Positions 5,946 to 7,730 of a stretch of DNA of 7,730 nucleotides are shown here, in pieces (position 1 is the stretch's first letter; each line of letters opens with the position of its first letter). Source of the stretch: CAYLZW01 sp964388085. GTDB taxonomy: Bacteria; Myxococcota; UBA727; CAYLZW01. The stretch covers positions 1-7,730 of the forward strand of contig CAYLZW010000272.1 of the NCBI GenBank assembly GCA_964388085.1, written 5' to 3'. The notes beneath the pieces are model-generated. The model did no database searches. It was not told the origin of the DNA and worked only from the letters and a program-made list of their open reading frames with translations. The position numbers and the translations under genes are program-made.

Positions 5946-6905
5946 ATGCGCATCTTTTTCGCCTCCGCTCGGAGCCGCTTCGCGTTCGTGTTCGTCGGCG
6001 GCTTGCTCACGCTGGTGTCGTTCGTGGCGCTCGCGCAGCTCGGCGGCACAGCGGGCGTGCTCATCCCCTACAGCGGGCACCTGGAGCTCGACGGCGAGCC
6101 GGTCGACAGCCTCACGCCCGTCAACTTTCGCTTCACGCTCTGGGACGCCGCTGCGGGCGGGAGCGCCTGCGGCTCAAAGTACAGCGCGGCCGGTGTGGTG
6201 CGCGGCGGGCGCTTCAGCGTCGAGATCGGACCCGTCAACGAGAGCTGTGTGCTCGGCAAGCCGGTCTTCCTCGCCGTCGAGGTCGAAGGCGCGGCGGGCT
6301 ACACGCAGCTCGCCGGACGCCAGCGCGTGTACCCGGCCGTCGGTGCGCTCACGAGCGGTGTTGGCGACTTCTTCGTCAACGGCACGCTCGACGTCGCCGG
6401 CGACAGCTACGCGGATCGTCTGCGGCTCTCCGCCACCAATGACCTCGGCCTCGGTACGACGAACAGTGGCCTCACCATCGGGCCGGCGAGCGGCGCCAAC
6501 CTCGCCATGGACACCAACGAGATCATGACGCGGAACAACGGAGCGCCCACGTCGCTGTATCTGAATTTCGACGGTGGCGACCTCCACCTGGGCAACAGCG
6601 AGAGCTCCGTCGCCATGCCGGGTGCCGTCGAGGTCGGCGCGCTCGCGGCGGACGCCCTCACGGTGAGTGGCGCCGCCAAGGGCTTTGCGCGCGGCGGCGG
6701 CGACCGGCGCTGCTCGAGCAACAGCGCCGTGCTGCGCGCCTGCAGCGCCTGGGGCACCGGCGCCTGCGACAACGCCGCCGGCTGCGGCGGCGCCGCGAAA
6801 TGCGACAAGGGCGTCCTCAAGTGGAGCAGTGGGCTCACCGCCTGTTTCGACGGCGGTTACGGCGACTACAGCGCCGGCTGCCAGAGCTGGGTCTGCCTCG
6901 AGTAG
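5946..6905 (+). CDS. Secreted beta-repeat protein with Cys-rich C-terminus (paralog B)
   Basis: This 319-residue exported protein is the tandem paralog of the gene at 4789. Residues 1-30 are a signal peptide (MRIFFASARSRF, hydrophobic core, cut ALA|Q). The N-terminal domain matches paralog A closely by eye: QLGGTAGVLIPYSGHLELDG, FRFTLW, GGSAC, VEIGPVNESCVLGK and LAGRQRVYPAVGALTSG. The tail-fibre-like segment is at residues 185-216 (NLAMDTNEIMTRNNGAP, then YLNFDGGDLHLG). The C-terminal domain keeps all eight cysteines, C256 to C317, with AWGTGACD, KG and SWVCLE. The hexapeptide array is missing: the segment corresponding to it is only a short GTLDVAGDSYADRLRLS linker, which accounts for most of the length difference. 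This pattern suggests duplication followed by change in stalk length, with the head and Cys domain conserved. Function is not known; a surface or secreted fibrous binding protein is inferred. It converges with the PEGA gene 45 bases downstream. Confidence 0.88.
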   Translation: MRIFFASARSRFAFVFVGGLLTLVSFVALAQLGGTAGVLIPYSGHLELDGEPVDSLTPVNFRFTLWDAAAGGSACGSKYSAAGVVRGGRFSVEIGPVNESCVLGKPVFLAVEVEGAAGYTQLAGRQRVYPAVGALTSGVGDFFVNGTLDVAGDSYADRLRLSATNDLGLGTTNSGLTIGPASGANLAMDTNEIMTRNNGAPTSLYLNFDGGDLHLGNSESSVAMPGAVEVGALAADALTVSGAAKGFARGGGDRRCSSNSAVLRACSAWGTGACDNAAGCGGAAKCDKGVLKWSSGLTACFDGGYGDYSAGCQSWVCLE

Positions 6906-6916
6906 CGACGGGCGGC

Positions 6917-6968
6917 GGCTCGCGTCCCTGGCTTGCGTCCGTGGCTCGCGTCAGTGGCTCGCGACCAG
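6917..6968. repeat. 13-bp tandem repeat across convergent gene ends
   Basis: Four units of consensus GGCTCGCGTCcgT begin at 6917, 6930, 6943 and 6956; the first three differ at only one or two bases from each other and the last has decayed at its end. The array starts 12 bases after the stop of paralog B and runs into the 3' end of the minus-strand PEGA gene, where it supplies the TGA stop and the final codons (VASH). It is too short and regular in phase to be a mobile element and shows no terminator features. Confidence 0.75.
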
Positions 6969-7274
6969 CGTCAGCTTCAGCTTCGGCGGCGGCGCGCCCG
7001 ACGACACCACGAGCTTCTGCTCCTGCGCGAAGTAGCCGCTCTTCATGGCCTTCACCGTGTGCGGGCCCGGGTTCAGCTTCACGCGCTGCGGCGCGCTGCC
7101 GAGCGGGGTGCCGTCCACGACGACGGTAGCGCCCGCGGGCGTGGCGTCGATCTCGACGAGGACGGCGTTCGCGCCGGGCTCCAAAAGGCTGCCGACCTTG
7201 ACCGGCTCGCACGCGAGCCCCACGGACAGGAGCGGCAGCAGGGCGACGAGGGAGAGCGCTCGCGGGGACAGCAT
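6951..7274 (-). CDS. Small exported PEGA-domain protein
   Basis: This 107-residue protein has an N-terminal export signal (MLSPRALSLVALLPLLSVGLAC) followed by a single PEGA domain at about residues 39-92: VLVEIDATPAGATVVVDGTPLG, then HTVKAMKSGYFAQEQKLVV. PEGA domains are short beta folds found in cell-envelope and S-layer-associated proteins, usually as protein or polysaccharide contact modules. Cys22 after GLA could be a lipidation site, but the lipobox is not canonical (Gly at -3, Leu at -2), so it could instead be cut by signal peptidase I. The ATG at 7274 was chosen because the signal peptide starts there; the frame stays open to 7364 but that extension is Arg/Pro-rich and has no export features. 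No Shine-Dalgarno precedes the ATG. The last codons lie in a 13-bp tandem repeat. It is convergent with paralog B and divergent from the TPR gene. Confidence 0.82.
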   Translation of the reverse strand: MLSPRALSLVALLPLLSVGLACEPVKVGSLLEPGANAVLVEIDATPAGATVVVDGTPLGSAPQRVKLNPGPHTVKAMKSGYFAQEQKLVVSSGAPPPKLKLTLVASH

Positions 7275-7281
7275 GGCGCGA

Positions 7282-7287
7282 AGGGTA
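7282..7287 (-). promoter_or_regulatory. -10-like TACCCT before the PEGA gene
   Basis: On the minus strand, TACCCT (7287-7282) fits TAnnnT and ends seven bases before the ATG at 7274. As with the two secreted-protein genes there is no Shine-Dalgarno, which would fit a transcript with little or no leader. No -35 match is visible at 17-base spacing. Confidence 0.28.
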
Positions 7288-7301
7288 TCGGGATGCCGCC
7301 C

Positions 7302-7318
7302 GCGCGGGTAGCCCGCGC
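7302..7318. promoter_or_regulatory. GC-rich hairpin in the divergent PEGA/TPR gap
   Basis: GCGCGGG TAG CCCGCGC is a perfect 7-bp inverted repeat with a 3-base loop. The overlapping CCCGCGCGGG (7299-7308) is itself a perfect palindrome. It lies between two divergently transcribed genes, immediately before a -35-like TTGGCG of the TPR gene, so an operator is possible; chance symmetry in very GC-rich DNA is also possible. Confidence 0.3.
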
Positions 7319-7349
7319 TTGGCGAAGCGGAGGGGTGGCGAGCTATGGT
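7319..7349 (+). promoter_or_regulatory. Candidate promoter of the TPR gene
   Basis: TTGGCG (7319-7324) and TATGGT (7344-7349) are separated by 19 bases, and the ATG follows 29 bases after the second hexamer. GAGGGA at 7368-7373 then gives a good Shine-Dalgarno five bases before the ATG, so this gene has a normal leader, unlike the three neighbours with TAnnnT close to the start codon. Confidence 0.3.
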
Positions 7350-7378
7350 CCGGAGCGTCGCCAACGTGAGGGACTGCC

Positions 7379-7730
7379 ATGCGCCGGAAGCTTCTCTTGA
7401 TCACGTCGCTGCTCGCGCTCTCGCAGGCGGGGGCGCTGTGCGGCGATCAGGCGGCGAAGAACGCCAACGAGCTCTTGCAAGAGCAAGCCTGCGTGCAGAA
7501 CATCCAGGTCGGCGACTACGACAAGGCCGAGACCCGCTGTGACATCTGCCTCGAGTACAACGAGCGCAACGCCCAGTGTCTAAACGGCCTCGGCCTCGTC
7601 TGGTACGCGCGCGGCGTCGACGACAAGGCGCGCGACTACTTCAAGACCGCCATCCGCGAGAACAACGACTTCGCCCAGGCGCGCAACAACCTCGGCGTGC
7701 TCGAGTTCGAGAACGGCAACTACGGCGAGG
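7379..7730 (+). CDS. Exported TPR-repeat protein (5' part)
   Basis: The frame is open from the ATG at 7379 to the end of the window, giving the first 117 residues of a longer protein. Residues 1-20 are an export signal (MRRKLLLITSLLALSQAGAL). Cys21 follows directly, but Leu at -1 makes lipidation doubtful. Tetratricopeptide repeats follow: a degenerate one near residues 38-65 (VGDYDKAETRCDICLEY), a clear one at 67-100 (CLNGLGLVWYARGVDDKARDYFKTAI), and the start of a third (ARNNLGVLEFENGNYGE). TPRs are protein-binding scaffolds. Exported TPR proteins of this length and pattern include the PilW/Tgl pilotins of type IV pili in myxobacteria, a possible but unproven identity. Cys54 and Cys57 form a CxxC, which is unusual in a TPR. 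The start is supported by GAGGGA five bases upstream. Confidence 0.85.
   Translation, partial: MRRKLLLITSLLALSQAGALCGDQAAKNANELLQEQACVQNIQVGDYDKAETRCDICLEYNERNAQCLNGLGLVWYARGVDDKARDYFKTAIRENNDFAQARNNLGVLEFENGNYGE

Noticed and set aside
4420..6442. Alternative frames over the secreted paralogs (4420-5211 minus, 5142-5783 minus, 5615-6442 plus)
   Set aside because: They bridge gene boundaries or are Ala/Arg/Pro-rich shadows; the two paralogs support each other's frame by conserved protein sequence.
7275..7364. N-terminal extension of the PEGA frame to an ATG at 7364
   Set aside because: It would put a polar Arg/Pro-rich stretch before a clear signal peptide that starts at 7274, and would overlap the TPR gene's promoter region.

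Overview
The window is very GC-rich and densely coded. It comes from a Gram-negative bacterium, because it encodes an outer-membrane beta-barrel protein, a LolA-like protein and several exported proteins. The mix of families (LolA-like lipoprotein-sorting protein, MacB/LolD-type ATPase, several TetR regulators, small PEGA and TPR envelope proteins, Cys-rich secreted proteins) together with strong G/C third-codon bias suggests a myxobacterium-like member of Myxococcota. That taxonomic call is inference, and no marker gene is present to prove it.

Region 1 (1-3349, + strand) is a probable operon. It holds the 3' end of a LolA-like outer-membrane lipoprotein-sorting protein, an exported outer-membrane beta-barrel protein with a TTG start and a strong Shine-Dalgarno, a MacB/LolD-family ABC ATPase with all catalytic motifs intact, and a TetR regulator overlapping the ATPase by four bases (GTGA). 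The membrane permease expected for this ATPase is not in the window and probably lies upstream. Together they look like an envelope export or lipid/lipoprotein trafficking system with its own regulator.

Region 2 (3346-4696) is a divergent pair: a small di-iron fatty acid hydroxylase/sterol desaturase family membrane protein on the minus strand and a second TetR regulator on the plus strand. The unusually AT-rich patch between them carries the palindrome ATGAC-N6-GTCAT and promoter-like hexamers, so the regulator probably controls the hydroxylase and itself. The hydroxylase and the first TetR gene converge and share a CTAG in which both stop codons lie.

Region 3 (4697-6905) holds two tandem paralogous secreted proteins of no recognised family. 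Each has a signal peptide, a conserved N-terminal domain, a tail-fibre/adhesin-like beta repeat segment and a C-terminal domain with eight conserved cysteines. The first copy alone contains an array of hexapeptide repeats. A 19-bp palindrome lies between the two genes. This pair is the most likely undescribed element of the window.

Region 4 (6906-7730) has a small exported PEGA-domain protein on the minus strand, convergent with the second paralog across a 13-bp tandem repeat that also encodes the end of the PEGA protein. Divergent from it is the start of an exported TPR protein that runs off the window. No stretch longer than about 110 bases lacks a gene, and no tRNA, rRNA, CRISPR array or mobile element was seen.
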